Shown here one piece after another: positions 9,367 through 18,184 of a DNA stretch of 20,880 bases (within the stretch, counting starts at the first letter, position 1; each line of letters begins with the position of its first letter). The stretch comes from Coptodactyla brooksi. Lineage: Eukaryota > Arthropoda > Insecta > Coleoptera > Scarabaeidae. The notes under the pieces are model-generated. The model did not search any database. It was not told the origin of the DNA and saw only the letters and a list, made by a program, of their open reading frames with translations. Both the position numbers and the translations under genes were made by a program. Location: NCBI GenBank assembly GCA_033557675.1, contig JAWQRM010000628.1, positions 1-20,880 on the forward strand. Reading direction: 5' to 3'.

Positions 9367-10020
9367 ACATATTTTACAAGAACATTCACATATGAAAAAG
9401 CTTTGTGCAAAATAGACACTGTGTTATCCAACAATCAACCAAAAACAGCCTATGTGTCAATAATACAGAGCGTGCTTTGGTGTTATTAAAGTATAATCGA
9501 GTTTTTAAACCAGTTTGTAACAATGGATGAAAAGCGGATCCATTAGTACACACCTAAATCAAAAAGCAGTCAAGTCGTTATTGTCAAAAATACTCAAGCT
9601 CAGCGATTCCCTGCATTGCCTGGTCACCTTTGGCCAGATTCTAACCCAAACCAAACCCTCCTCAATATGAAAAGTGTCATCATTCCGTGCAATCTAAAAA
9701 TGTTGATCAAAGAGATTAGATACAAAAGAATTATCAGTTTTCAAGTTGTACAGGAAAATTCAAACCACGAATCTAAAATCACAATTGTAATATTGCAGAG
9801 AATAAATATTTTTAAGTAAGCAGAGTGGTTGAAACCTGACAAAAGCCGCCCAAACTGACGAAACGCAAAACAATCGGCTGGAAAGGTCTTGACCAGTGGT
9901 TTTTGGGATGCATGTGACAAAATATTCATACACTATCTTGAGAAAGGAAAAAAGGCGATGTTTCACCAAGTTAATGCACCAACTCACAGAAGAATGATGT
10001 ACATGTAATGAGTAGCACAT
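9367..10020 (+). pseudogene. mariner transposase relic, split by a repeat
   Basis: This is a damaged Tc1/mariner-superfamily transposase of the mariner type. Upstream of the split: a helix resembling ILHEH-x-MKKLCAK (HILQEHSHMKKLCAK, about 9370-9415), EFLNQFVTMDEKRIH (9499-9543) with the first catalytic Asp, a stop at 9544, and PKSKKQ (9553-9569). Downstream of the 248-bp insertion, EWLKPDKSRPN (about 9822-9858), QSAGKVL and FWDACDKIFIHYLEKGKK (about 9900-9955) follow. MFHQVNAPTH (about 9958-9990) comes directly afterwards: in the family it is FHQDNAPAH, so the second catalytic Asp has become Val, and about 30 residues between the two motifs are deleted. The C-terminal D34D part and both terminal repeats were not found. 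Confidence 0.85.
9570..9817. repeat. Interspersed repeat copy A, inserted in the mariner
   Basis: This 248-bp block interrupts the mariner reading frame and is flanked by AAGCAG on both sides (9564-9569 and 9818-9823), a likely 6-bp target duplication. The same block occurs at 15128-15371 in the same orientation, about four-fifths identical by eye. It starts near TCA...TTATTGTCAAAAA and ends in GAATAAATATTTTTAA. No terminal inverted repeats, no A/B boxes of a tRNA-type promoter, and no clear poly-A tail were seen. It is therefore an unclassified short element, possibly a SINE or a non-autonomous DNA element. Confidence 0.8.
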
Positions 10021-10339
10021 ATAACCTCGGTAACTCAAAGGGAGCACATGACAAGGAGCACATGTCATGAAAGTGGAAAGTGGCATCAAAGTCGCACAGG
10101 ATCAGAGCAATCCCACTCTTTCAGATAAATGTTTGATTCCCTGAAGAAACTGTACTACCCCTCGAAGCTATTATTTCTTGTCGCCTAGATTAATACATTT
10201 CAAAATTCTTAGTATGTCACGCTGACATGTGACATCTAGGCGTCAGACTGGAATTCTAGGAAGAATTCATGGAAGCAACCGGCCGAAAAATAAATATCTT
10301 GCAACATACAAGCATGGATCTATGTATGATGACTTGTAC
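10021..10339. other. Unassigned stretch between mariner and gypsy
   Basis: It follows the last mariner motif and precedes the GC-rich hairpin. It carries local repeats such as GGAGCACATGACAAGGAGCACATGTCATG (two GGAGCACATG words at about 10041 and 10056). An open stretch at 10229-10474 spans the hairpin and the 10-bp repeats and resembles no gag or protease that I know. Confidence 0.4.
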
Positions 10340-10369
10340 TGCGGACCCCGCTCAGTCGCGGGGTCCGCA
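10340..10369. repeat. Perfect GC-rich hairpin, 12-bp stem, 6-nt loop
   Basis: TGCGGACCCCGC, loop TCAGTC, then GCGGGGTCCGCA: every position pairs. It stands out in an AT-rich window and is followed after one base by the 10-bp repeat array, which shares its GCGG and GTCCG words. It could be a regulatory or packaging-type structure of the adjoining gypsy element, or part of a separate repeat; nothing here decides. Confidence 0.9.
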
Positions 10370-10370
10370 C

Positions 10371-10410
10371 AAATGCGGAGAAATGCGGAGAAGTCCGGAG
10401 AAATGCGGCG
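10371..10410. repeat. Four 10-bp tandem repeats (AAATGCGGAG)
   Basis: Units read AAATGCGGAG, AAATGCGGAG, AAGTCCGGAG and AAATGCGGCG. The array directly follows the GC-rich hairpin. Confidence 0.9.
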
Positions 10411-10539
10411 TAAAGCTTCAACTGAACCACATACCTGGAAGAGAAGGATAAGCCCTGCAACAACTTATAAATAGTTATTTAGATACGTCTCAAGGTAGCC
10501 TGAGTTTGGGCGCACGCACAAAGTGAAGCACTGAATAGA

Positions 10540-11104
10540 TAATCACCGAGGACGTGTTGCCGATCACCAAAACCCCCTATTGCATACCCTGCAAGCAGAG
10601 AGAGATTAAAGCAGCAAATTAGTGAATTTCTAAACCAAGGAATCAACCGTCCATCAAAATCACTGTGGTCCACCCCAGTCGTAATGGTAGCAAAGGAAGT
10701 GACTGAAGGTGAGAATACGAGTGTGTGTAGATTATAGGGGTCTAAATGCTATCATCAAGAGACATTACTTCCCCCTGCTGAACCTTGAAGAAAGTCTGGA
10801 CGAAATGGAGAATGCACAGTACTTTTTTCCATGCTAGATTTGGTCAAGGGATATTGGCAAGTGCAAATTGATCAGCGAGATATAAAAAAACAGCATTCTC
10901 AATGCTGGATGAACACTACAAGGGTAACCGAATGTCATTTGGACTTGTCAATGCGCCTAACACCTTCTAGAGATTAACGTATATGGTATTATCAGGACTC
11001 AGAGGTGAACAATGTTTAGTCTAGCTGGATGATATAATCATATTAAGCAACATGCTCGAGTACCATTTGGCAAGATTAAAGAATATATTTGTGTCTAAGG
11101 GAGG
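10540..11104 (+). pseudogene. gypsy Pol relic: reverse transcriptase
   Basis: This is the RT domain that copies element RNA to DNA. Motifs: LPITKTPYCIP (about 10558-10590), ISEFLNQGINRPSKSLWSTP (about 10619-10678), RHYFPLLNLEE-type text near 10760, SMLDLVKGYWQVQIDQRD (about 10828-10883), MSFGLVNAPNTF (about 10931-10968) and LDDIII (11025-11042). The Tyr of the catalytic YLDD box has become TAG (11022-11024), and other stops and frameshifts occur (for example the TAG at about 10969 after NTF). The end of the domain, YHLARLKNIF, is cut off from its continuation at 11274 by the inserted block. Confidence 0.85.
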
Positions 11105-11273
11105 TAAAATTAAAATTAACTTAATTTCATTCACTTGATAATGTCATAAAGTCAAAATGCATGGTAAACAACAAAAAAACTAATTGTTCGTCAAAACAGG
11201 ATGATAACTCAACACCATCGTATCAAGAGGAAACAAGGATTTCTACCCACACAAGAATTTAAAATTAAAATTA
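11105..11273. mobile_element. 141-bp insertion flanked by 14-bp direct repeats
   Basis: TAAAATTAAAATTA occurs at 11105-11118 and again at 11260-11273, with 141 bp of unrelated sequence (11119-11259) between. When one repeat and the 141 bp are left out, the gypsy frame reads LREVKLKL straight into PKRKLTNFEVKYLGHI, exactly the expected RT-to-connection join. This shows a simple insertion with target duplication. A 14-bp duplication fits LINE-type retroposition better than most DNA transposons, but no poly-A tail is present. The insert has no resemblance I recognise. Confidence 0.82.
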
Positions 11274-12057
11274 CCAAAACGTAAACTTACAAACTTCGAG
11301 GTAAAATACCTAGGGCATATTATATATTTAACCAAGCAGACTCAGAGGATCAGTGCAGTACAAAGATATCCAAAGCCAAAGAATTTGAAAAATGTACGAG
11401 CATTTTTAGGGTTAGTGAGGTTTTATGGGAATATTGTACCCGAATATGCACACAAAGCGTTGCCCTTGACGAATCTCGTGAAGGATGAACCATTTTTGCA
11501 GAGAAAAACAGGAGGTACATTTGAGTATTTCAAGGAGATACTGACAAATCCATCTATTTTAATATATCCCCAATTCCAGGAACCATTTAGTGTATCGACA
11601 GATGCTTCTGAACAGGCTGTAGTTGCAGTCCTCAGCCAAAAGCTTAATGGGTTAGAAAAACCTATTGCGTATGCTAGAAGGCAATTAAATAAAACAGAGA
11701 AACACTACAGTACAGCAGAACAAGAATGTCTTGCGATTATTTCTGCTATTAAGCATTTCAGGTGCTGTTTGTACAGAAACAGGTTCACCGTAACCATCGA
11801 CCACAGGTCATTGAAGTGGTTGTTCTCGTTAAAGGTTTCAACTTCAAAATTGGCACGATGATCTATCCTTTTAACAGAATATAGGTTTAATATACGGCAT
11901 AAAGCCGATAAGGAACATAATACAGCCGATGTATTAAGTCGATTACAGGTAGAGGACTCAATGAAGAAGGAAAATAATGACCCATCAAACCGAGAGAGAG
12001 AGAGGCGTTCACCACAGAGGAGGACAGATTATACTTACCCATTCTTAGTCGAGAGCT
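11274..12057 (+). pseudogene. gypsy Pol relic: RT connection and RNase H
   Basis: The frame is open from about 11260 without an ATG, as expected inside a polyprotein. It covers the RT thumb/connection FEVKYLGHII and VRAFLGLVRFYGNIVPEYA (about 11298-11450), then RNase H, which removes the RNA template. The four acidic residues typical of gypsy RNase H are visible: STDASEQAVVAVLSQ, STAEQECLAII, VTIDHRSLKWL and HNTADVLSRL (up to about 11946). One nonsense codon (TGA 11859-11861) replaces the Trp normally seen after LAR; the frame then stays open to TGA near 12057. This is the best preserved part of the element. Confidence 0.88.
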
Positions 12058-12214
12058 GATTAAGGAGAGTCAATCACAAGATGCCACTCTCTGACATGTC
12101 ATCAATGCCTTACAAGATAAGAAAGATAGCGATGAGTACTACATCGATGGAGACGAGTTGCTGTTCTGGGAAGCAAAGGTAGCAAACCGAAACGAAAGGG
12201 TTCTGATACCGTAA

Positions 12215-13266
12215 ATACATTAATCAAATACATGATCAGGTTATTGCTGGCCATATGCGGGTCATATTGGAGCAACAAAAACCTACCAGTTACTAAGGAG
12301 ATGAATGTACTGAAGGAACATGGAAGACGATGTGAGAGGTTTCATCAGAAAATGCAACTCCTGTAGTGAGAGGCAAAGGTCTAGCCATCAGAAGCCCGCT
12401 CCTCTTCAGAGATTCAGCACGACCAGTGAGCTAATGGAATTGGTATCGATAAACAACGTGGGACCGTTTCTCACAAGTTACGAGGAATTCGGTATGTCTT
12501 GACATTTCAGGATCATTTTACTACATTTTCAGAAGCCATACCTACCCCAGATCAAACGACTGACACGATTGCAAAGGCTTTCATGAAAAAAATTGTCTGC
12601 CATTATGGAGTTCTGAAGAAACTCCTTTGCGATCAAGGTGCGAATGTGACATCGAAGCTGATCGAGGCAATTTGCGAACGACTGGGCATTCACAAAATTC
12701 ACACAACGGGGTATGGTCCTGAAAGCAATGGACTCCGGGAACATAGCGTAATTAAGGGCAGCACATCCCACTGGATTCTTTATTCCATAATGGCTTACAG
12801 ATCTTCGATTCAAGCCACGGTAGGAGAAAGCCCACACTTCCTATGTCCCGGAAGGACAATGATACTACTGAATGATAATTTATTACAGCTCATTCAACAA
12901 AGGTATGATTACCAAGATTATTCTTCAGAAATGCAAGAGCATTTGAAAAGAGTATTTGCAGAAGTGAGACGAGTGGGGAAAGCTGCTGGAACGGGCGAGT
13001 ATTATTATCACAGGAGAAGTGCTCCGGTACATTACAAGACAAACAATAAAGTTTATCTGTACCGACCTGAGGTAAAAGGACTCCTTGAACAGACAGGACC
13101 TGTCCCTTATAGAATTATGGATTCGAAAGGTAAAGGGGTCCAGAATGTTCACATCAACCTATTGAAAAAGTTCTACAATGACAAAGTCATTAATGAGAAC
13201 AACGACCGAACAAGTGAAGAAAATGTCGCTGCAAATGAGCAAGAGAAAAGAGGTAGTTTGTTGTAG
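12215..13266 (+). pseudogene. gypsy Pol relic: integrase
   Basis: Integrase joins the DNA copy to the host genome. The HHCC zinc domain is visible as GHIGATKTYQLL in one frame (about 12260-12295) and as CNSC within the open stretch 12320-12502. The DDE core continues in another frame in 12499-13266: LTFQDHFTTFSEA, LCDQGANVTSKLIEAICERL with the second Asp, then GYGPESNG. The first catalytic position reads SINNVGPF, where relatives have Asp, so it is probably lost, and the NG-x-x-E region is disrupted by a deletion. The C terminus includes AYRSSIQATVGESPHFL and a GPVPYRI-type fold typical of gypsy integrases. No chromodomain was seen. Confidence 0.86.
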
Positions 13267-13991
13267 ATACCTCCTGATAGTAGCAACGAAAAGCACAACT
13301 ATATGGACAAGAGAGAGGGACTCGAGATCCAGAGGGGTTGTCTTGAGTTACCCAAAACACAAGCACTGAAAGCCCGAGAAGACAAAGAGGCAGTTCAATG
13401 ACCCCCGCACATACCAATGCGGAATCACTTAAGGAGTCACGGCCCAGCAACAGAGCATCCTTGGGTTTTGTGTAATTTCTATTATTTTTGCATCCTGTAG
13501 ACTAGAGCGCTCAGTACATATAGTAGATATAGCAACTGCAATTGTATGTAGGTAGATGTGTTATTGCAATAGACGTTATGTGTAGAACAGTACGTAGAGA
13601 ATGCAAAAATAACCTGTATATTTGGTTACATGGTAATTTTCAGAAGAGGGATATACTTTTTTCTTGTTTAATTTTGTCAGGGTTCCTTGCTGACCTGGAG
13701 CCTAATGACGGGGCTTCCTGCCAGAGCAAGAGGGTGTTCGATACAGATTAAAACCGGAAGGGCATCAACCAACTTCATGGGACCAGCGATCAATTAGCTG
13801 ATGCAGTCAACGCAGCAGCGATATATTTAGCAGATTATAGAGCAGAATATAGTGACAAAAAGATCACTTCTTAGTTTTCGTTTGTAACGTAAGGAAGCAT
13901 ATACTAGATTGCTTTCTTTCCAGTAACAGGATTGTGCCTGCGGCTAATCTTTTTATTGAAAAAAGATGTTCTAGCAAGTTTTTGCTTAATT
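13267..13991. other. Gypsy 3' non-coding region, no env recognised
   Basis: The region lies between integrase and the polypurine tract, where some insect gypsy elements carry an env-like ORF. I see only short open stretches (for example 13542-13751), with no signal peptide, furin-type site or membrane anchor. Either the element never had env or it is unrecognisable. Confidence 0.5.
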
Positions 13992-14004
13992 AAGAAGGGA
14001 GGAA
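13992..14004 (+). promoter_or_regulatory. Polypurine tract of the gypsy element
   Basis: AAGAAGGGAGGAA lies directly before the TG of the LTR, the place where plus-strand DNA synthesis starts in LTR retrotransposons. Confidence 0.82.
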
Positions 14005-14732
14005 TGTAATAATTTGAGATTCTTGTATTGTTTTATGTCTTTTTGTTTGTAAGCCAAGCAATAGCAGGAAAGGACCACTCTCCTTGTTAGGTAATAGAAA
14101 AAAAAATAAATATGTCAAGTGTCTTTCAGAAACGCATGTGTGTCTCTCATAAATCCTGATGACCGTCAAATCCCTCCCAGAAGAAAGCTGTTGAAGTGTA
14201 AGAGCGGTATGTAACTTTGTTTCAACTTTGTGAACACATGTCAGTCTCATATCGTCTGTAGATTTCTGTCTGTAGACATTTTAATCAGAATTCAAGAAAC
14301 GCCCTACATCGAGATTTCTTGAATGGTGACAAGTTTCGATACTTTAAATTTGAACTTCAGTGATTATATTGGGTGCTGACAGGTGGTAAGTTTACCATCG
14401 AGTATTGTGCTGACCGTCAGTTCATCTATTGACAGAGTTACCGTAAGTCCACAAGTTTTTGATTACAAGCCAAAGAGTCACATTTGCATCCTTGATTAGT
14501 CAGAGAGTCCCCAAGGAATTTGAGGGTACAAATATATGTTTGCCTTTGAATTTGGATTAAGTTGGGTTTTTTAATACAGTTTATTGCTGCCGTAAAGTTT
14601 GGGTTTTATTTCATTTCCTGGTCTCACCTTCGGAAAGACCACATACATTTTCGAAGTGTGGAGGTCGATTGTCTATTATAAAGCTAGAAAAATAAAGTGT
14701 TAAATTCATTTTCGGTAGTCAACTCCATTACA
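14005..14732 (+). repeat. 3' long terminal repeat of the gypsy element, 728 bp
   Basis: The repeat starts TGTAATAATTTG right after the polypurine tract and ends ACTCCATTACA, giving the short inverted ends TGTAA/TTACA. AATAAA at 14691-14696 is a plausible polyadenylation signal near its 3' part. The right boundary was chosen from the TG...CA rule and the TGTAA/TTACA symmetry, because no second LTR exists in the window for comparison. An open stretch on the minus strand at 13990-14250 is chance. Confidence 0.75.
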
Positions 14733-15127
14733 CTGAATCCTAGCAATTATTTGTTTCCTATCTTGAAAAAACAGCTCCAGGGAAAGAGATTTACATCAAA
14801 TGAGTATGTCAAACGCAAAACTGTTGCATAGTTTCAACTCCTTGACAGATCGTACTGTATGAAAGGTAGTTAAATGTTAGAGGACCATTGAAATAAGTGT
14901 AACGCTCTTGAATGAAATGGTGTTGAAGAATAAAATCGACTTTTCACCCCTTACAGTATAGCTTTACTTTATAGGAAATGAAAAGTCTATAACAAAAGGT
15001 AGAAAAATTATAACTTACCTCTTTAAGTGTCTCTCGTACAATTCAGCTTCCTGTACGTACCAAACTATATACCCTTCAATTCGAACAATCGCGCAATTTA
15101 GAAGTCATGAAATCATTCAGCAGCATG
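14733..15127. other. No recognised content
   Basis: AT-rich, without coding similarity or clear repeats. It lies between the gypsy LTR and copy B of the interspersed repeat. Confidence 0.5.
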
Positions 15128-15371
15128 TCATTATTGTCAAAAATGCTCTAGTTCAGCGATTTCTTGCATCGTCTGGTCGTCATTGGCCAGATTCTAATCC
15201 AAATCAAACCCTCCTCAATATGAAAATTGTCATCATTCCCTTCAATCTAAAAATGTTAATCAAAGAGATTAGATACAAAAGAATTAACATGGTTTTCAAG
15301 TCGTACAAAAAACTCAAACGACAAGTCTACAATGACAACCATGATATTGCAGAGAATAAATATTTTTAACT
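15128..15371. repeat. Interspersed repeat copy B
   Basis: This block of about 244 bp matches 9570-9817 along its whole length in the same orientation, including GGCCAGATTCTAA, AAAGAGATTAGATACAAAAG and ATTGCAGAGAATAAATATTT. CATG occurs immediately left (15124-15127) and again at 15377-15380 after TAAAAAC-type bases, which may be a weak target duplication. Copy B keeps one frame open over most of its length, but the translation is not a protein I know and copy A does not preserve it, so coding is unlikely. Confidence 0.8.
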
Positions 15372-15610
15372 AAAAACATGTACTAAAGAAAATGAAACCA
15401 AATGTCTAAGGTCGAAAAACATTGATAAGAAACTGAAGAAGAAAATGAGCTGTGGACAATATCGGATAAGGCGTATTCACCATTCCCCTCCTCACTTCCT
15501 TATCTTAATTTAATTTAATCAAAATTTAATAAACTTTCTTTTCTTTTGCAAACCTAATAATTGAGTTAATTCTGAAAAAAAATGAGTAGCGAAAAATATA
15601 TTATTGTACA
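15372..15610. other. No recognised content
   Basis: AT-rich sequence with TTTAATTTAATTTAATC-like runs at about 15505-15535; no gene seen. Confidence 0.5.
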
Positions 15611-15755
15611 TTAACCCTGCTGTTCTCCTGAGGTCAATGTGATCCATTTTGAAATTGATTTCCCAATGTTTCCCTTTCTATCAGACCTATCTTCCCAATT
15701 ATTCACGACTTGCTTCGGGTCAATATCCTACTAAACCTTCCTTCGGGTCAATATC
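15611..15755. repeat. Possible piggyBac-type element end with internal repeats
   Basis: TTAACCCTGCTG at 15611 has the TTAA-CCC form of piggyBac-superfamily ends. It is followed by AGGTCAATGTGATCC (15631-15645) and two exact copies of CTTCGGGTCAATATC (15713-15727 and 15741-15755, 28 bp apart), reminiscent of sub-terminal transposase-binding repeats. No opposite GGGTTAA end and no transposase were seen, so this remains a suggestion. Confidence 0.25.
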
Positions 15756-16708
15756 ATATAGCTTTAAAACAAAACTATTTAAAACTTGAAAAAATCAATT
15801 AATCTATGTTCGATTAATGACTTTCTTAGTAAAACATCAGTAGTAGCAATTCGGGGAATTACCACTTTCAGCGACTTCACAGTGCTGTAATTGCCACATG
15901 TCTAATTATTAATTTAAGATTTTATAGTGCCTAATTTTGAACTTTTGCTTACACAGTTCTTTGTAAATGTTTTTAATGTTACCAACTAAGTTCTATAATG
16001 TAAACTTATATTAGTAAAATCAATTATTTTTCCTATTTTGACGTAAGCAGCTTATATTCCAAAAAAACAATTAAATTAGTAACCTCATAACGCAAGACTG
16101 TCCGCTTAATAAATTGAACCACCGTATATCGAAAGAGGGTACATTATTAAGCTAGGTGTAAACAAAAAGTAATGCGTATCTGCAAGCAATATTCACCCGT
16201 ACGTACTACGTACACGGAAACCAAGCGTACGCGGGCTTCCGCCATAATTACAATAATATAGCAAAATTTCCTTACGTACCAAAGCCCCCTTGTTGCCTGT
16301 CCCTTTGAACGCGAGTTCTCACATTTTCTTTAGTAGAGAATGGCATTTCTTCCGCGAGAAAACAAAAAATCAGCCTTTGCTAAAATGAAATAGCGTCTTA
16401 ACACCGACAGTTCCAAAGGTGAACAAACTCGAACCAGACATTAACATTGGTGGGGGTAATTACGTACAGTCACTTGCAATAGTATTCGCACACAGGCTGT
16501 ATTATGTAATACTGTTTGGTACAGTATTTTTGCACTACTTTTTTAGTTAATTCTTATGTCGTTTCACAGCTTAATGTTTCTTATAGTAATTGCTGTTCAC
16601 ACTTCGAAAAATATTAAGTAGGTACTTATATTCCCCTACATTTTTAATTTCTCCCGCTTTAGAATTTTTTCTAGGAATGGAGGTGACCTTGGGATCGGAG
16701 AATTTAAT
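15756..16708. other. Unassigned stretch with CGTA palindromes
   Basis: No gene recognised. At 16197-16217 and 16216-16240 two adjoining imperfect palindromes centre on TACGTA-type and GCGTACGC cores, in a locally CpG-richer patch (about 16175-16320). At about 16466-16490, TACAGTCACTTGCAATAG followed by TATTCGCACAC resembles ends of some Tc1-like elements, and AATACTGT/ACAGTATT forms a small hairpin shortly after. None of these is enough for an assignment. Confidence 0.4.
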
Positions 16709-17300
16709 TTCATTTTATAGGAAATTTAGATTATGTAACTAAATTTTGAAACAAAACTCATAGTCCATATTTTAAGGTTTGTTACAAATATGCATAAAAA
16801 TCACATTATACATAATATAATCGCACAAAAGTAAGCTAAAATAGAAGGCCGACATCTAACGAATTTCGCCAGTACTCCCAGTTGAGCAACAGTGTATGGA
16901 AACAAAGATAATTGCACCAAATAAATATAGTTTGCTGTTATTTTATAGGGGTTTTGTTTTCGTAACTAAATTTCGAAACAAAACGTATTGTCAATATTTT
17001 ACGTTTTATTGGATATACATTTCGTGTCGGGAAGTTAGTCACAACAGCGGAAAGTATTGATAGATAGTTTGGAAACTTGTATTTTTTAGCTAGCTTTTTT
17101 CGATTATGTAGCAACAAGGATCTGTTTGTTTGTTATGCGGTCAAACAATAACAAACCGTATTGGTATACTCGTTGCGTTTTATGATTTAGAAATCTTTGG
17201 AGGTGTCGACATCTAGTGTATTTCGCTAGCTCTCTTAGTTGACAAACAGGCTGTACATAAACAGAGACAACTAACTATACCAAATAAATAAAAGTAACTA
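16709..17300. repeat. Imperfect tandem duplication (two diverged units)
   Basis: Unit 1 (about 16709-16935) and unit 2 (about 16936-17300) share, in the same order, an ATTTTATAGG start, GTAACTAAATTT-x-GAAACAAAAC (16735 and 16962), the ATATTTTA block, GACATCTA followed by ATTTCGC (16851 and 17209), GTTGA-x-CAA-x-CAG, and a CCAAATAAATA end (16917 and 17280). Unit 2 is about 130 bp longer in its middle. The units follow each other with no spacer, so this is a tandem duplication or a pair of related element copies. Confidence 0.65.
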
Positions 17301-17368
17301 TACTTTTTGCTTTACAAATTATATCTATTAACCGATCACCAAATTGTACATGTGTTCTCTAAATTAAG

Positions 17369-18131
17369 TTGAACATAGCATTAAGGATGGCCATCAGGTT
17401 TACGACAGACATTAAATTTTCATCCTTCAGCACCACTAAACAAAATGAATACAATTTATCACCTGAAGAGAATAAAAACTTTGGGCAACTAAATAATATT
17501 GAACAATTTCTAACAAAAAATCTTGGTAAGTGTATGAAAACCTTATATTTAATCTATTTTGATTTAATTTAATTTATTTTAAATCATTTTAAGTTGATTG
17601 AGTAAAACTCTTGATTGTTTCGCTACTTTTTTAAAACTTAGCTTATTAAGTAAATGTAACAAATTAATTCACTGTTTTAATACTTTAGATTTTTAATTAA
17701 TATTATTTTCACATCTAATCCAGACATTGAAAAATTGTAGTAACAACACTTTAATGACCTCGTTTCAGTGGTAATTGTGAAAAGTGTTCAAAATAAAGTC
17801 CTTATTGCTTTGAATATACATTAATAACGGTTTTAATACTTTTGTTAACATAAATGACAATGGCCAATAATTTTACGATAGGTAGTAACTTTCTAAGCTG
17901 GGTGCTGCCGTGAAATCTGGAGAGAAAAATGTAGAGGATACATCACTGTTGAAAAGAAATAACGAAATAAATAAATAAAGAAATAACCACACGGAAGCGG
18001 AAGTAATAGAAGGATGATATGATTTTCAAATGGCAGATGATACAAAACTTTTTGATGTGAACAAAATGAGTTCAATCAAAATTTTTCATTGCCTAAATAA
18101 ACTAAGAACTTTAGGCCAAATGTAAATTCTG
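17369..18131 (+). pseudogene. Possible upstream exons of the PRDM9-like relic
   Basis: Two stretches look like exons ahead of the SET-domain exon. The first (17369-17524) has an open frame ending in NIEQFLTKNLG with a GTAAGT donor at 17525. The second (about 17990-18131) includes MADDTKLFDVNKMSS and KLRTLGQ and ends at a GTGAGT donor at 18132; joining the last base before that donor to the exon at 18185 gives a codon for Asp just ahead of the Cys of the next exon. An apparent 1-2-base shift within the second stretch breaks its frame. I do not recognise a KRAB or SSXRD domain. The link to the SET exon rests on splice signals and position only. Confidence 0.4.
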
Positions 18132-18184
18132 GTGAGTATTATAATTCAAATGCTTCAATCGCAAATTTTAAATTCTTATTACAG

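Larger units (their letters stand above)
10500..14732 (+). mobile_element. 5'-truncated Ty3/gypsy LTR retrotransposon
   Basis: Reverse transcriptase, RNase H and integrase remnants occur in the order typical of Ty3/gypsy, followed by a non-coding stretch, a polypurine tract and a TG...CA long terminal repeat. The gag, protease and 5' LTR are not found upstream; the mariner relic and the hairpin region lie there instead, so the left part was lost by deletion or replaced. The coding frame is broken by stops, frameshifts and a 141-bp insertion. Without the 5' LTR neither the LTR-LTR age nor a target duplication can be read. Confidence 0.88.

Noticed and set aside
9570..9817. tRNA-derived SINE identity for the 248-bp repeat
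   Set aside because: GTTCAGCG-type words looked like a B box at first, but neither an A box nor a proper B box at the right spacing is present.
10269..10451. Gag or protease coding in the open stretch across the GC-rich hairpin
   Set aside because: No Cys-His box and no D-T/S-G protease triad; the translation is dominated by the 10-bp repeats.
13267..13991. An env gene making the gypsy copy an errantivirus
   Set aside because: No signal peptide, cleavage site, or transmembrane anchor; open stretches are short and random-looking.
13990..14250. 86-codon minus-strand open stretch at the gypsy LTR
   Set aside because: It overlaps the LTR start and polypurine tract and shows no family similarity.
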